DNA of 64,000 bases from Abelmoschus esculentus. Its lineage: Eukaryota; Streptophyta; Magnoliopsida; Malvales; Malvaceae. Position numbers and translations under genes: made by a program. The notes under the pieces were generated by a model. The model ran no database searches. It had not been told where the DNA came from and saw only the letters and a program-made list of their open reading frames with translations. The stretch is taken from contig JAUCBN010000046.1 of the NCBI GenBank assembly GCA_035048815.1, forward strand, positions 14,238,999 through 14,302,998. The letters are read 5' to 3'. Shown one piece after another: positions 22,161 to 34,194 of the stretch. The number at the start of each line of letters is the position of its first letter. Within the stretch, counting starts at the first letter, position 1.

Positions 22161-25100
22161 GACGTCGAGTTCGAGTAATCGAGAGGGACTTGAATGAGCC
22201 TTGCAGAATCGCCGGCGAAGGACTAATGCCGGGAGGCTACCTCAAGTTAATTGAGTTAGGACTCCAGGTTAAACAAGAAAAACATGAGATTTAAGAATTA
22301 ATTTTATAACTCAAATTTTAATTCAAATCTTTTATTTAAATTATATCAAATGTCACAAACTATGAGTAAATGTTTTTTTATGTGTATTATGTAAGAATAT
22401 GACGTGATAAAAATGATAATTTATGGATTAAAATACAATATTTAAAGAATTTGAAATTAGTTTAGAATGAAATTAAAATATTTTAAAGTTTAAGGGTAGA
22501 TTTAGAATGAGAATCTTGATATGGTAAAAATCATATTTTGAGGGTTAAGATGCAACATTCAAAGATTTTGAGATCAATTTAAAATAAGAACTATAATTTA
22601 AGGTAAAGTTAAAATATTTAAAAGTTTAAGAGTAAATTTAAAATGAGAGTCATAGTTTGAAAAAATGTGATAAACTTAACTCGAATTTTTTAGTCCAAGT
22701 AAGTTTATGAAATTTGATTCGAATAGAATTATTGAAGTTTTTTTTTTTAATTTTATAAATATTTATAGTGTTATGTTACTAATATATTTTAATTTAAACA
22801 ACTTTGTAATTATATATAGGGCTGTAAATGAGACGAGACAGATCGCGAGTTACTCGAGCTCGACTTGGTCAAAGCTCGGTCAAAACTCGAGCTCGAACTC
22901 GGATTGAGTTCTAGACGAGCCGAGCTACATGATACTCGACTCGAAAAGCTCACAAGCTAATCGAAAACATAAATATACTATTTTTTTTATTTTTTATAAT
23001 TTTAAATCTAAACTTTTAAACTTACAACCCTAAAATCTAACCTTAAACATAAGTCTTAAACCCTAAATTAACATACTAAAACCTAAAATTAACAAGCTTG
23101 AGTTTACACAACTTGTGTATCAAAGTTTTTTCTCCATTAGGCTTTAAATGAGACGTAAGAGATAAGAGTTACTCGAGTCCAACACAGTCAAAGATCGATC
23201 AATACTTGGCTCGGTTAGGTTCGAAAAAAGCTCGAACTCAACTCGAGTTCTTAACGAGTCGAGCCAAGCTCAAATATTTCAGGCTCGTTTAAAATTACTT
23301 AAGCTCGAACTCGACTCGAAATCTTAACGAGCTGAGCCGAGCTTAACATTACTCGAGCTCGACTCAGCTCGTTTACACCCCTAATTATATATGATATATA
23401 TGTATAGGTACATAATCAAGATTTAGAATTTGAGTACAAAACATAAATATTTAAAAGTAAGAGTAAATTTATAAATAAATTAATTTAGAAAAAATAAGGG
23501 GACAAAATAAAAATAAAAAAATTAGGGGGAGACGAGCGATTGCCTCTCTCAACTTTATATACATCCGTCTATGTATATATGTATGTATACGAGGTTTGAT
23601 TCAAAATTAAAAATCGATTAACTAAAATTATTAAAAGTTTGTGTTATTCAAAGTTTATTTTTGTAATCTATACTTTATTTGAATGTTCTTTAATTGAGTT
23701 GAGTTTATGAAATTATGATGCAAGTCATGACAAATCACGAGATGAAGTTTGATTTTTTTCGAGTCAAGTTTTGCTCTTACAATAAAAACTTTACGAATTT
23801 TAACATCGAACACTTGTTCTGCAGATTGTGTAGAGGAGATTGATGCTCAGCCATGTCTGGGTCTGCTTCTGTACAAGGATGGGGAGGATGCCACACTGTC
23901 TTTTCCCCTGGAAAACTTCAACTCCGATGTTGTAGGAAAGTTATTTCATAATGGTCGTTTTGTTCAGAGGTTGAGGAAGAAAGCTGCGTCTCTTCACAAG
24001 TAAGTTGTCCGAAAAATTCGGTTCACGTTTCGAATTCGGAGTAATTTTTCTTCGGATCACAGGTAACTCATGTGTTTGATGATATGATCATGTAGTGTAA
24101 GTCTAGAACAAGGGACAGTAACATCTCTGATTGAAGAAAATGGGACCATCAAAGGAGTGCATTACAAAGATAAGAGTGGCCGACCGCTGACGGCTTCCGC
24201 TCCGCTCACTGTCGTCTGCGACGGCTGTGTCTCGAATCTACGACGCTCTCTCTGCAACCCCAAGGTGAAAATATGGAACCCCTGCTTGATCTTGTAAGAA
24301 TATATGAATGTTTTGATTGTTTATGTAGGTTGATGTTCCGTCTCATTTTGTTGGTTTTGTTCTTACCGATTGTAAGCTTCCAAATGAAGATTACGTGACG
24401 TTTATCTTAGGAGATCCTTCGCCCGTCCTGTTTTATCGAATTAGCAGCACGGAAATCCGATGTTAGGTCGATGTTCCTAGCGAACATGTACCGTCGGTTT
24501 CCGATGGCGAAATGGCACATTACTTGAAAACTCAGGTGGCTCCTAAGGTACGTTTGGATCTTCCTTGAATCGGTTCGATTTCGGGGAAGTAACGGAATCC
24601 GTGGTGTAACAATCTGGTTTATACATTTCAGGTTCTTCCTGAACTGTACAATTCCTTTTTATCTGCAATAGACAAGAAGGATAACATAAGAGTAATGCCG
24701 ATTCGAATAATGGCGGCGGCTCCACGTTCGACCCCGGTGCGTTTATGATCGGCGATGCATTCAATATGCGTCACGCTTTAACCGGAGGGGGAATGACCGT
24801 TGCACTATCTGATGTCGTTTTACTCAGGGATCTTCTAAGACCCTTGCACGATCTATCCGATGGATTCGCCATTTCCGAGTATCTCGATTCGTTTAATACC
24901 CTGCGGAAGGTAAGCTAGATTTCGTGTTTCATGTACATTTCGAATGTGAATGACGACGACACGGTATAATTATGTTTGCGCTTTAATCACATTGCAGCCG
25001 ATGTCATCTACAATAAACATACTAGCCAATGTCCTACAGAAGGTGTTCAGCGCGTCGTCCGATCCGGCAATGAAGGCTATGCAACAGACATGTTTCGGCT

Positions 25101-25475
25101 ACACGAGACTCGGAAGCGTATTCGCCGACGGGCTATCGGCCATGATCTCCGGTTTATGCCCTCGTCCATTCATCTTGTTATTCCATTTTTGGGCCATGGC
25201 AATGTACGGTGTTGGCCGATTGTTACTTCCGTTTCCTTCTCCCAAACGCTTGCGGAATGGGGCCGAACTCCTTTGGGTCCGTAATCGATACTAAACAGTT
25301 CTTAATTATACGATACGAACACGATACGAATATACGAATTATCGCTAACGTCTCTATGATGTTTGTTTTTTAGGTTGCATCAAGTGTTCTATTTCCCGTC
25401 ATATGGTCTGAAGGAGTGAGAGAAATGTTCTTCCCTCTAACAGTTCCGGCATTACAGAACTCCCCCGAGAAATAA
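22161..25475 (+). pseudogene. SQE: squalene epoxidase pseudogene copy 1, exons 2-8
   Basis: The remaining exons follow the retrotransposon at about 22161-22267, 23825-23999, 24096-24264, 24329-24547, 24632-24909, 24998-25276 and 25374-25475, with AG/GT borders. Diagnostic stretches are VIERDL, GGYLKLIELGL, YKDGEDATLSFPLENF, VVCDGCVSNLRRSL, GDAFNMRH, LTGGGMTVALSDV and GRLLLPFPSP. The copy is broken in several ways: a one-base loss at the end of exon 2 (CTCCAG before GT), a TAG nonsense codon at 24464-24466 in exon 5, and a one-base loss in exon 6 near 24733. Intron 2 holds a hAT-like MITE. It descends from a functional SQE; a squalene-oxidising product is not expected from this sequence. Confidence 0.9.
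22817..23383. mobile_element. hAT-like MITE with 8-bp target duplication (CTCGAGCTCG type)
   Basis: The 567-bp element begins TAGGGCTGTAAATGAG and ends CTCGTTTACACCCCTA, which are imperfect terminal inverted repeats. The flanking 8-bp repeat ATTATATA (22809-22816 and 23384-23391) is perfect. The interior is packed with GCTCGAGCTCGAACTCG-like words in two arms. The second arm restarts near 23140 with a TAGGCTTTAAATGAGACG head, so it may be a nested or duplicated element. It lies in SQE intron 2 and encodes no protein. Confidence 0.8.
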
Positions 25476-28400
25476 GGACAGAAATGTCTGAGAAGAAACT
25501 CCATAGATTCATCTGAAATATAATGTTGTGTTTGTATTAAGTTTGATATTTCTAGTAGAACTGATTATTATGGTATTATAAAGTAATGGACTATAACAAT
25601 TATATAGTTATTTTAATATATTTATATGTATCTTTTTATTTATATACATAAATAATTCGTCTCGACTTTAATATGGTTCAATTTTAATATATTTTATTTT
25701 TAATTCGATCTGATTTAACATAAACTTGATTTCGATATTTTAATAAAATTATTATTTAAACTTGACTCAATCATGAAAAAATAATAAAAATATTAAATAT
25801 AATATATATTCAATCGAGTCAGAAATTTTTATCCCTAAACCTATTCCGCCTCAACTTTAACTATTTTTTATTTCAACTTAATTACACGAAAACTTAAAAA
25901 ATATTTAAAAAAATATGACTATCAGATCAGGTCGAATCGAAACCTATCGGAATCAAGGGTTTTGTCATCCGTATAAACATTATCGACTAAACATAGTATT
26001 TGTTGGGCTTGGAGGTGTTCGATTCACAACCGATTAAAGCTTGCCAAGTGGTGGAGAAGTGACAATTTGAGTGGTTTGTTGTGGAAGCAAAAAGATAAAC
26101 AATGAACACAAGGATTTTAGAGTGGTTCGGCCTTCGAACAAGCACCTACATCCACTACCTTAGCTTCCCACTAAGGATTTATCAAATTCACTAAGAATTT
26201 CAACCTTTTGAGGCTAAAGGGATAACCTTACAATCCTAGACTCAAACCCGAATCTAGCATCCAAAGTTCACAACCCGAACTTTGGGAATTCACTCAAACA
26301 AGAGAAACTTAGCAAACTTGTTTAATCCTTCTAACAAGGCTAATGTTTGCAATCTAAACACTCACCCAATTCCTAATTACACTTGAGCATATATTGACAA
26401 TTAAGCTCACAAGTGTTTGTCTACCCAAATAATAGGAAATTAAGCACTAAGACAATTTCTTGATCATAATGTTGTTACAAGTGAAGCATTAGTCTTATCT
26501 TGATGCTTGAGGCTTCCTTTTATCATCCCAAATCATGATCTAGCCGTTTATAGCCGTTGGAGATGTTTTGGAGCCGTTTGGAGCTGATTTCAAGGCAAAT
26601 TTCTTTTTCTGGTGCAGACGGTATCGATACCCCTGAAACCTGGTATCGAAACACCCTTGTTGGGAAATAGCCGTTGACTTGCATTTATGAACAGGTATCG
26701 ATACTGGTATCGATACCGCTCCTAGCCGTTGGGGGTTTTGTAAAATCCTTTTTGACCGTTGGGGTGTTTAGAAACAAGGTTCGAAACCAACAATCACAGT
26801 GGTGAAAAGGTATCGATACCACTGTGATTTTGCCTTTGAAAACATGACATTGATGAACAGGTATCGAAACACCTTGAAGGTGTATCGAAACGCCTGGGTA
26901 AAAATCACTTCTTTGGTTTCTTTAAATCATTTAAAACACTTTCAAACTTTCTCAAAAACATCTTAAATATAATTTCAAGTAGTTTGGACATAAGAACCAT
27001 TTTTGAAATCTTTTCAAATTAGTCCAAAACTATTTTTCAATTATTATATCAAAACATTAGTTCTACAGTATTATATCGATAAAAACATCAGCACCATTCT
27101 TATAAAAATACAATAATCTTAATTCAGAGTCGAGTTTTGTTCGCCTCTGAATTATATATTTGTGAATCAAAACATAATATTATATTAATAAAAAAAATAT
27201 CACCAACAATTAATTGATCTAACAAGATGAAAGAATTAGATCATTTAAACAAAATCAGTGTACGAATTATGACGTTACAAACGAAAAAAATTAAATTTAA
27301 ATAATCGTTTTCATAGTATGTCGGAGCACTATATATCCTTTTCTCCGATATTTCTTTAGGACTGACTTCCCACTTCGTTCTTCATTGTTGTCGTTCTTTT
27401 TTCTGCGGTTGTTGGTGGAGAAGTCATTTAAGATTTGGTTGGTTGTTTGTTTAGTTTTATGTTCTCTTTTAAAACCTTTTTTATTTTGTCTTGTCTTTAT
27501 TTATTTATTGATAATAAAAGACAGCATTATCTGTTTAAATAAAAAAACTAACTAATAGGATTCATAAATAAAGCTTTCACTTTTTCTAAACCTAACGTCG
27601 CTCTCCTCTCTCTCTCAAGCTTTTCCTCTTTATTTTTTTTCACATACCGACGATGACAACGATTTTAATATTGATTGTCGACCGTCGAATCTATTATTTT
27701 ATTTATTTTATTTTTAATTTTTAATTTTTAATAAATTATTTTATTCTTGTTGCACGATTATATTCTACCTTTTGGTACGTTTTTTTTGTCTTTTGGCATG
27801 ATTTTCTCTTTTTATTAGGGTTGATCCGACGACGCCACGACTGATCAAGATGGTACTCCTTCTTTTATATTGTTGATCTCCCTATTTCAGACCCTCGAAC
27901 AAGATTTAGATATGTGATTACATCTACAGTTCTTTTTCGCGATTAAATAATAGTAATATTTTTGTTATCAATGCACCTTTATTATTATATGTATTTTTAT
28001 GTAGTTTGTTGATGATTTTATCTATTATCGTAAATTTTAGTGATGTTTGTATCTTTCGTTTATTTCGAGTCTTTGGATTAAGTTTTTACCTTTTTCTTGA
28101 ATGATCTTCTTATGATCTTTTGATGTTAGTTTTGTTTACTAAATATATATTTGGATTGAAGTGTTTTGTTTACTAAAATGTAAACTTTTATTACAATTTT
28201 GGATATATACTCGTTTAATAAAATTAATAGATTTATGTTAAAAAAAATTAACTAACTAATATATTAAATATCAGTGATTAAACCAAAATAGATGACGCCA
28301 TCTTCATCCAAAGTTTTAGTCAAAGCAAAACAAAATGCTAACGTAGTTATTTCGTAAATAAATCGAACGAATACGAATAAAGGTGCGTTCATGTTCGTTC

Positions 28401-29042
28401 AGTTAACTACATAGTTAACTGAACAAATGAGCGAATACGGATCTAAATAAAAATAAAAAAATTTGTTCATTAAGGAATATAACTTGCTCATGTTCGTTCG
28501 TTAGGATGATAAACGAACATAAACGAAAACAAATGAATACAAACGAACATATATAATATGTTAACTATTTAATATTTTGGGTTAATTTGATTAATTAAGT
28601 TAATTAACTGATTTTAAATCGAATTATTTGATAATTAAAATTTAAAAGAAAAAAACTCTTAATGATTAGCCAAAACCTAAAATTATTTAATAGATTAATT
28701 AATTTTGTTTTGATTCGGTCAATTAGTTCATTTTAACCGAACAATAAACACCCTAGACATATGTTAATAAATTTAAATGAACATAAATGAATGAATTACT
28801 GAATCTTTACGAACATAAATGAACGAACAAGCCCTTTGTTTATGTTCGTTCATTTAATTAATCGAAAAAATAATCTTGTTTGTATTCGTTCTTTTAATAA
28901 ATAAACGAATATAAACGAATTTCCTGCCAGATAATTCACAAACAGTTCGCTAAATGTTCGATTCGTTTACAATCCTACTCCCTATCGATACTACCTTTAG
29001 TTTACTCGTCCATAAAGATTTAGTAATATAGTTAATACACGT
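25476..29042. other. intergenic DNA between the SQE pseudogenes
   Basis: No gene is supported. It contains dispersed repeat copy B (26015-27060), AT-rich DNA with a CT-rich patch near 27600, and a stretch at about 28370-28990 dominated by GTTCGTTCAT/ATGAACGAAC words. The last may be another hAT-like MITE: its right end reads GATTCGTTTACAATCCTA, but its left end and target duplication were not found. Confidence 0.5.
26015..27060 (+). repeat. dispersed repeat, copy B (TATCGATAC family)
   Basis: The 5' half matches copy A at 3179-3712. The 3' half (about 26680-27060) matches the reverse complement of 48890-49330. It contains several copies of GGTATCGATACC or GTATCGAAAC, for example near 26620, 26640, 26695, 26710, 26810, 26862 and 26880, plus recurring AGCCGTTGG words. 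It is non-coding and presumably part of a retroelement family. Confidence 0.7.
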
Positions 29043-30528
29043 TTAATGCCCGGGGGATACCTCAAGTTAATTGAGTTAGGCCTTGAAGGTAATGAACCCA
29101 GAAAATTCCCAGATTTTAACTAGCTTATGCACCAATTTCTTAGACATTAGTTGTTTTTCTGCAGATTGTGTCGATGAGATCGATGCTCGGCGAATGCTGG
29201 GTTATGTTCCATACAAGGATGGAAAGGAAGAACCCATAGATTTTCCAGAAAATTTGAGTCACATGTTGCAGGAAGAATGTTTCGTAATGGTCGTTTCGTT
29301 CGACGGACGTTACGGAACAATGCTGCATCTGTTCATAAGTATTCCGTCTTCTTCGTCTCGATATTTATTCGATTCCGACATGAGATGTCATGAGATTGAA
29401 CTCAATGCGTTTGATGATGTGATGATGTAGTGTAAGTCTAGAACAAGGGACAGTAACATCTCTGCTCGAAGAAAATCGGACTGTCAAAGGAGTGCACTAC
29501 AAAGACGAGTGATCGACTGCTGCCGGCCAATGGAGCCACTCGCGGTCGTCTGCGACGGTTGTTTCTCGAATTTGAGACATGCTCAGCACCGAAATTCGTT
29601 GCTTGGTTGACGTTCGGAGTCGGAATTTACCGTCTGTTTCTGATGGTGAAATGTCTCCCAAGGTACTTGGATCATCTTTCTTGCATTGATTTATAAGGGG
29701 AATGTGGTTGAATTTATGGACTAAAATTATGGTTCATGCAGTTCAGGTACATCCAGAACTGTACACTGCCTTCGTATCTGCAATCGAGACCGGTAACATA
29801 AGAACAATGTTGAATAAAATCACGGCTGCTGCTCCCCACCTGACTCCCGGTGCATTTTCGATAGGCGACACGTTCAATATGCGCCATTCTATAACCGGAA
29901 GGGGAATGACTGTTGCACTATCTAATGCTGCTGTTTCACTTAGGGATCTCCTAAGACCTATGCACAATTTATCCGACGCATCCGCCATCTGCGAGGAAGG
30001 TAATGCAATCTAATGTTGATTTAGCATTTCGGAAGTGAATGACACTGAAGAAAACGGTATAATTTCCGACTTTAATCGCATTGCAGCCGATGTCGTCTAC
30101 GATAAATACTCTGGCTAATGTCCTGCACAAGGTGTTGAGTGCACCATCTGATCCTGCAGTGAAGGATATTCAGCAGGCATGCTTAGAGTATTTGAGACTC
30201 GGAGGCGTATTCGCATACGGACTATCGGGCACTGCACGCCGGTTTACGCCCTCGTTCATTAAGCCTGGCATTCCATTTCTTGGCCATTTCGATATACGGT
30301 GTTGACCGATTGTTACTCCCGTTTCCTTCTCCGAAACGCTTGTGGAATGGAGCTGAACTCCTCTGGGTTAGTATCTTTACCGAGCACCAGTTCTCACACA
30401 ACACGAACATGAACACGATTACCGTTACCGGTTGGATCAAGCCTTGTTCTTCCCTCGGACTGTGCCGGCATAGCATAGAACTTCCCCTAGAAACCAAGGA
30501 GAAACATGCAAAGAAACTCCATGGATGA
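29043..30528 (+). pseudogene. SQE: squalene epoxidase pseudogene copy 2 (truncated, deleted)
   Basis: This is a second SQE relic on the same strand. It begins abruptly inside exon 2 at LMPGGYLKLIELGLE (29043-29088) and lacks exon 1. Other pieces are about 29165-29332 (exon 3, frameshifted before GRMFRNGRF), 29431-29662, 29747-29999, 30087-30366 and a poor last exon near 30430-30528. The 29431-29662 piece fuses the start of exon 4 (VSLEQGTVTSLLEE) directly to the end of exon 5 (STEIRCLVDV), so the intron between and its flanks are deleted; it also contains TGA. Exon 6 lacks its end. Even its 3' flank resembles that of copy 1 (AAGAAACTCCAT). It probably arose by tandem duplication before or during decay. 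Confidence 0.88.
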
Positions 30529-31161
30529 ATAAACAGCATATGTTCCGAGCAATTTAGTTTGATTTTTCGTACCATTTAACGAAGATGTAGCAACTGCTAA
30601 GTTAACTTCTCTCTGTATTCGAATCGAGACCTCATCGTTAGACATCGACTCATAAGATTGTAACTCTATCGTAAATCGTGTAAGCATTTTGATCTATGAA
30701 TATTATTCTTAAACTTATTTTGATAGTTTAAGTTTCAAAACATTTAATTTAATTTATTAATTAAAATTTGAAATCGAACATTTTGTGTCATTAAAGTTTA
30801 GATATTCAATATTTTTTGTCACATTTAAACCTTAAACAATCATCCATCATATATGATGTTTGTTCAATACTAAATTTCACTTATCATTTTGTCTGTCCAT
30901 TGAGTTTAAATTCGACCTCGATTTTATCAAAAAAAAATACTCTAAAATTCACAAATTGACTAAAAATCTTCTATTTTTTTTCTTATTTCTCTCGAATAAA
31001 ACTTGTTTTTTTAATATTTATTAATAAATAAAAATAATAAAAAATTAATAATAAAAAATATTTGATAAATAAATATTAAAAAAAATTTGCTTGCTCTGTT
31101 TTGCTTGCTTTTCAGTTTTCACTTCAAGCTCTGATTCCATTGTTGTTTACCTTGGACCGCC
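30529..31161. other. intergenic DNA before the TBL gene
   Basis: The sequence is AT-rich with no coding frame. The promoter and 5' untranslated region of the TBL gene must lie near its right end. No TATA box is assigned with confidence. Confidence 0.5.
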
Positions 31162-33816
31162 ATGGCAGCAACGAAGAAGCTCTCATCTCTTTTCCCTCTG
31201 TTTTCCCTCATATGCTTCATATGCATCTTTCTCATTCTCTCTCTTTCTAGAAATGCTTCAATTTCCTCTTCTGCAACTCATCCCAATTTCTTCCGATTTA
31301 GACCCATCGACGCCAATGCCACAACCCGATCCGAACCGATTTCAGCAGGCGGTTCTTCGTGCGATTACTCCGATGGATCATGGGTTTACGACCCAGATGC
31401 GAGATTCGATAGGTACGACAGTAGCTGCAAGGAGATATTCAAAGGATGGAACTGCATTCTGAACAACAAATCTAACGGTGGAGACATCGTGAAGTGGCGG
31501 TGGAAGCCTCGGGACTGCAATCTCCCGCCGTTCGATCCGCTCAAGTTTCTTCACACTTACAGAGACACCAACATCGGTACTTTTCACCCCATTCTCTCTT
31601 TTTTCTCTCTAGATTTGAAATTAGAGAAAATAGATTTAAGGAATTAGGTTCAGGGGTTTAAATTAGGGTTGCAGCCGCATTTTCGGTTTCCTTTTATGGA
31701 AGTTGCAGACATAGTAGATGTTATAGCGGGCGGTCTATTACAGACATAACGATTGCGGATACCGGACGGTGTCTATACGGCTATATAACGGCCGCGTTTT
31801 CAATTGCCTTTTATTGAAGATGCGGACGTAATAGATGTTATAGCTGGCGGTTTATTACAGACATAATGATTACGGGTACCGGCCGGTGTCTATAACGACA
31901 GCCGCTATTTGGTTGCGGACAGCTATTTAAATCTCTGTTTAGGCCTTAACTGGTATTCAACAGTGCAGGGTTTATTGGTGATTCCTTGAACAGAAACATG
32001 TTTGTTTCTTTGTTTTGTACTCTGAAACGTGTGTCCAATGACGTGAAGAAATGGCGTCCCGCCGGAGCTGATCGAGGCTTTACCTTTGTTCACTATAATC
32101 TCACCATTGCTTATCACCGAACTAATCTTTTGGCACGCTATGGTAGGTAAGCTGCTTTGGGGGCTCGTTCTGTTCATTCTGTTAAATTCGAATTCATTCT
32201 GTTTAAAGTGGTTTGCTTTGGCTTGTTTGATGCAGGTGGTCAGCTAATGTGAATGGTGGTAAGTTAGAAGATCTTGGATATAAAGAGGGTTATCGAGTTG
32301 AAGTTGATGTTCCGGAAAGCACATGGGAAAAGGCTCCGAGCTTCCATGATATACTGATCTTTAACACAGGACACTGGTAGTCTTTTTCGTGTTTCGATTT
32401 AACATGAAGTAGATTGTCGATGCATGATGACTTGTTGCGATCTTTTAGTGTCGATAATATTATGGAAGCATGCCTTTATATTCTTGTTTGTTCTTCCTAA
32501 GTTGTTATTTCATGGTGGATGAAAATGACCAAAAGTGGCTTTTGTTGACATGACAAATTGTTAGAGTTGGATGTGGTTTTCGAGTACATGCAATCGTCGA
32601 AGCTCTTTGGCTCGAGCTGTGCAACTTGTGGTATTGTTATAATGTTATGTCAGTTGTTTGTTGATATCTTTCGGTGCCAAAAGTATGGTAGCATACCTTT
32701 TATGTTCTTGTTTGATATTCCTAAGTTGTTTTTAGCATTTCATCCTATTTTCGTGTTGAATGAAAACGACCCAAAGTGAATTTTAATGTGATGACAAATT
32801 GCCATGGTAAGATGTGGTTTCCAAATTATATTTAATCATTGTTGCTGTTTTGGATCAAACTGTATGTGGTTGTGTTCTATATTTATGTTGGTTCCTGTCA
32901 CAATTTCTTTTGTTATTCTAATCCATGTATTTCTAGTTTGTTATTGAAGATTTACGGACTTGGATTAACTATTTTGAGTGATCTTTTATAGGTGGTGGGC
33001 TCCTTCGAAATTCGACCCAGTCAAGTCACCAATGCTTTTCTTTGAAAATGGTCTGCCTGTGATCCCTCCAATACCACCGGATGTTGGCTTGGATAAGGTT
33101 TTAAAACACATGGTATGTTATTGCAAACGATGTTTGCTGCTACTTTTGTTTAGACTTGGCATTGGCAGAGTTATAGCTACTATTTTCCCTTAGTTCTTAC
33201 TGATCGTCGGTCGGCAGATACGATTTGTGGAGAAAACCACGCGACCAGGTGCCATTAAATTGTTTCGCACACAATCACCGAGGCATTTTGATGGAGGCGA
33301 TTGGGACCAAGGTGGTTCTTGTCAACGGTTACAGCCTTTGTTACCAGAAGAAGTGAGTCTCTTTACTGGTTATGTTGAACGCTATATCAGTTAACCTAAT
33401 TGCTGGCTTGCAACATTTTACCTTTCGAATTAACTTGCATCTTATTATATGCTGAAATACTTCTGTCATTTTCCGAGGAGAAAGAATTGTTCATGTTTTG
33501 GTTTGTTTCCACTTTGGATCATGCTTGAAATTGGTCATATCCCTTTTTTCAGGTGGAAGAGCTCTTCTTGTTGAAGAATAATGGGACGAACGTGGAAACA
33601 CGGCTCATGAATCAGCACCTGTATGAGGCCCTCAAGGGGTCTAATATCCACATCATAGATATTACTCGAATGAGTGAATTCAGAGCAGACGCTCATCCTT
33701 CCACAGCCGGAGGAAAGAAACACGACGACTGCATGCATTGGTGCTTGCCTGGAGTTACAGATACATGGAATGACCTGTTAGTAACCCATCTTAACCGTCT
33801 TAAAATTCGAAACTGA
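31162..33816 (+). CDS. TRICHOME BIREFRINGENCE-LIKE polysaccharide O-acetyltransferase
   Basis: Six exons are read at 31162-31576, 31969-32146, 32236-32376, 32992-33112, 33218-33352 and 33553-33816, totalling 417 codons with GT/AG introns. The protein has a short cytosolic N-terminus, one signal-anchor helix (LFPLFSLICFICIFLILSL, about residues 10-28) and a Ser-rich stem. The TBL domain starts at CDYSDGSWVYDPD and is followed by the DUF231/PC-esterase region. The catalytic GDS is in FIGDSLNRN (about residue 143) and the partner DxxH is in DDCMHWCLPG near the C-terminus. Family members sit in the Golgi and add acetyl groups to cell-wall polysaccharides such as xylan or mannan. By pattern it is nearest to the TBL12/TBL13 group, from memory. 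All key residues are present, so it looks functional. Confidence 0.9.
31668..31905. repeat. diverged 117-bp tandem duplication in TBL intron 1
   Basis: Two units about 117 bp apart share CCTTTTAT(G/T)GAAG, ATAGATGTTATAGC, GGCGGT(C/T)TATTACAGACA and GG(A/C)CGGTGTCTAT. By eye they match at roughly 80%. They are CG-rich compared with nearby introns. Confidence 0.75.
32430..32830. repeat. diverged direct duplication in TBL intron 3
   Basis: The block near 32440-32590 (ATTCTTGTTTGTTCTTCCTAA, then GATGAAAATGACC and ATGACAAATTG) recurs near 32665-32830 with many differences (TTCTTGTTTGATATTCCTAA, GAATGAAAACGACC, ATGACAAATTGCC). The period is roughly 225-230 bp. It lies fully inside an intron. Confidence 0.65.
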
Positions 33817-34194
33817 AATCGTATCCTTTTCGTGTTCCTCAAGCAATTTAGTAGTTTTGATTCATTAACTGTATCAGTGAGCCTTCTTGTGTTGTATTCA
33901 GCTTGAATTACACTGTTTCGACCGGTATTGTTATAATAGGATCATACTTGCATACATATGTTCGATTAGATGCCGGTTCGATGTATGAATCACATTCGTT
34001 GCAGCAAAACTAAAAGATACATTGGGATGAACGAATCACATTCGAATCCGATAGGAATCTCACACAAGAACTACACAACGAATAAAACAATTTGAGAGAC
34101 AAAAACAAAGTCCTGCCATGTCCTTCGAGCTGTACAAAGTGATGGTTATTACATCAAACTCAAGAACTGTTGGAACTGTTTATCCCCACATATG
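33817..34194. other. 3' flank of TBL and DUF1005 fragment
   Basis: This should hold the TBL 3' untranslated region and, from the right, any downstream part of the minus-strand DUF1005 pseudogene. No other feature is seen. Confidence 0.5.

Noticed and set aside
24950..25294. Intact short SQE-like protein from the exon 7 frame
   Set aside because: This is a single exon of a gene with upstream stops and frameshifts, not an independent gene.
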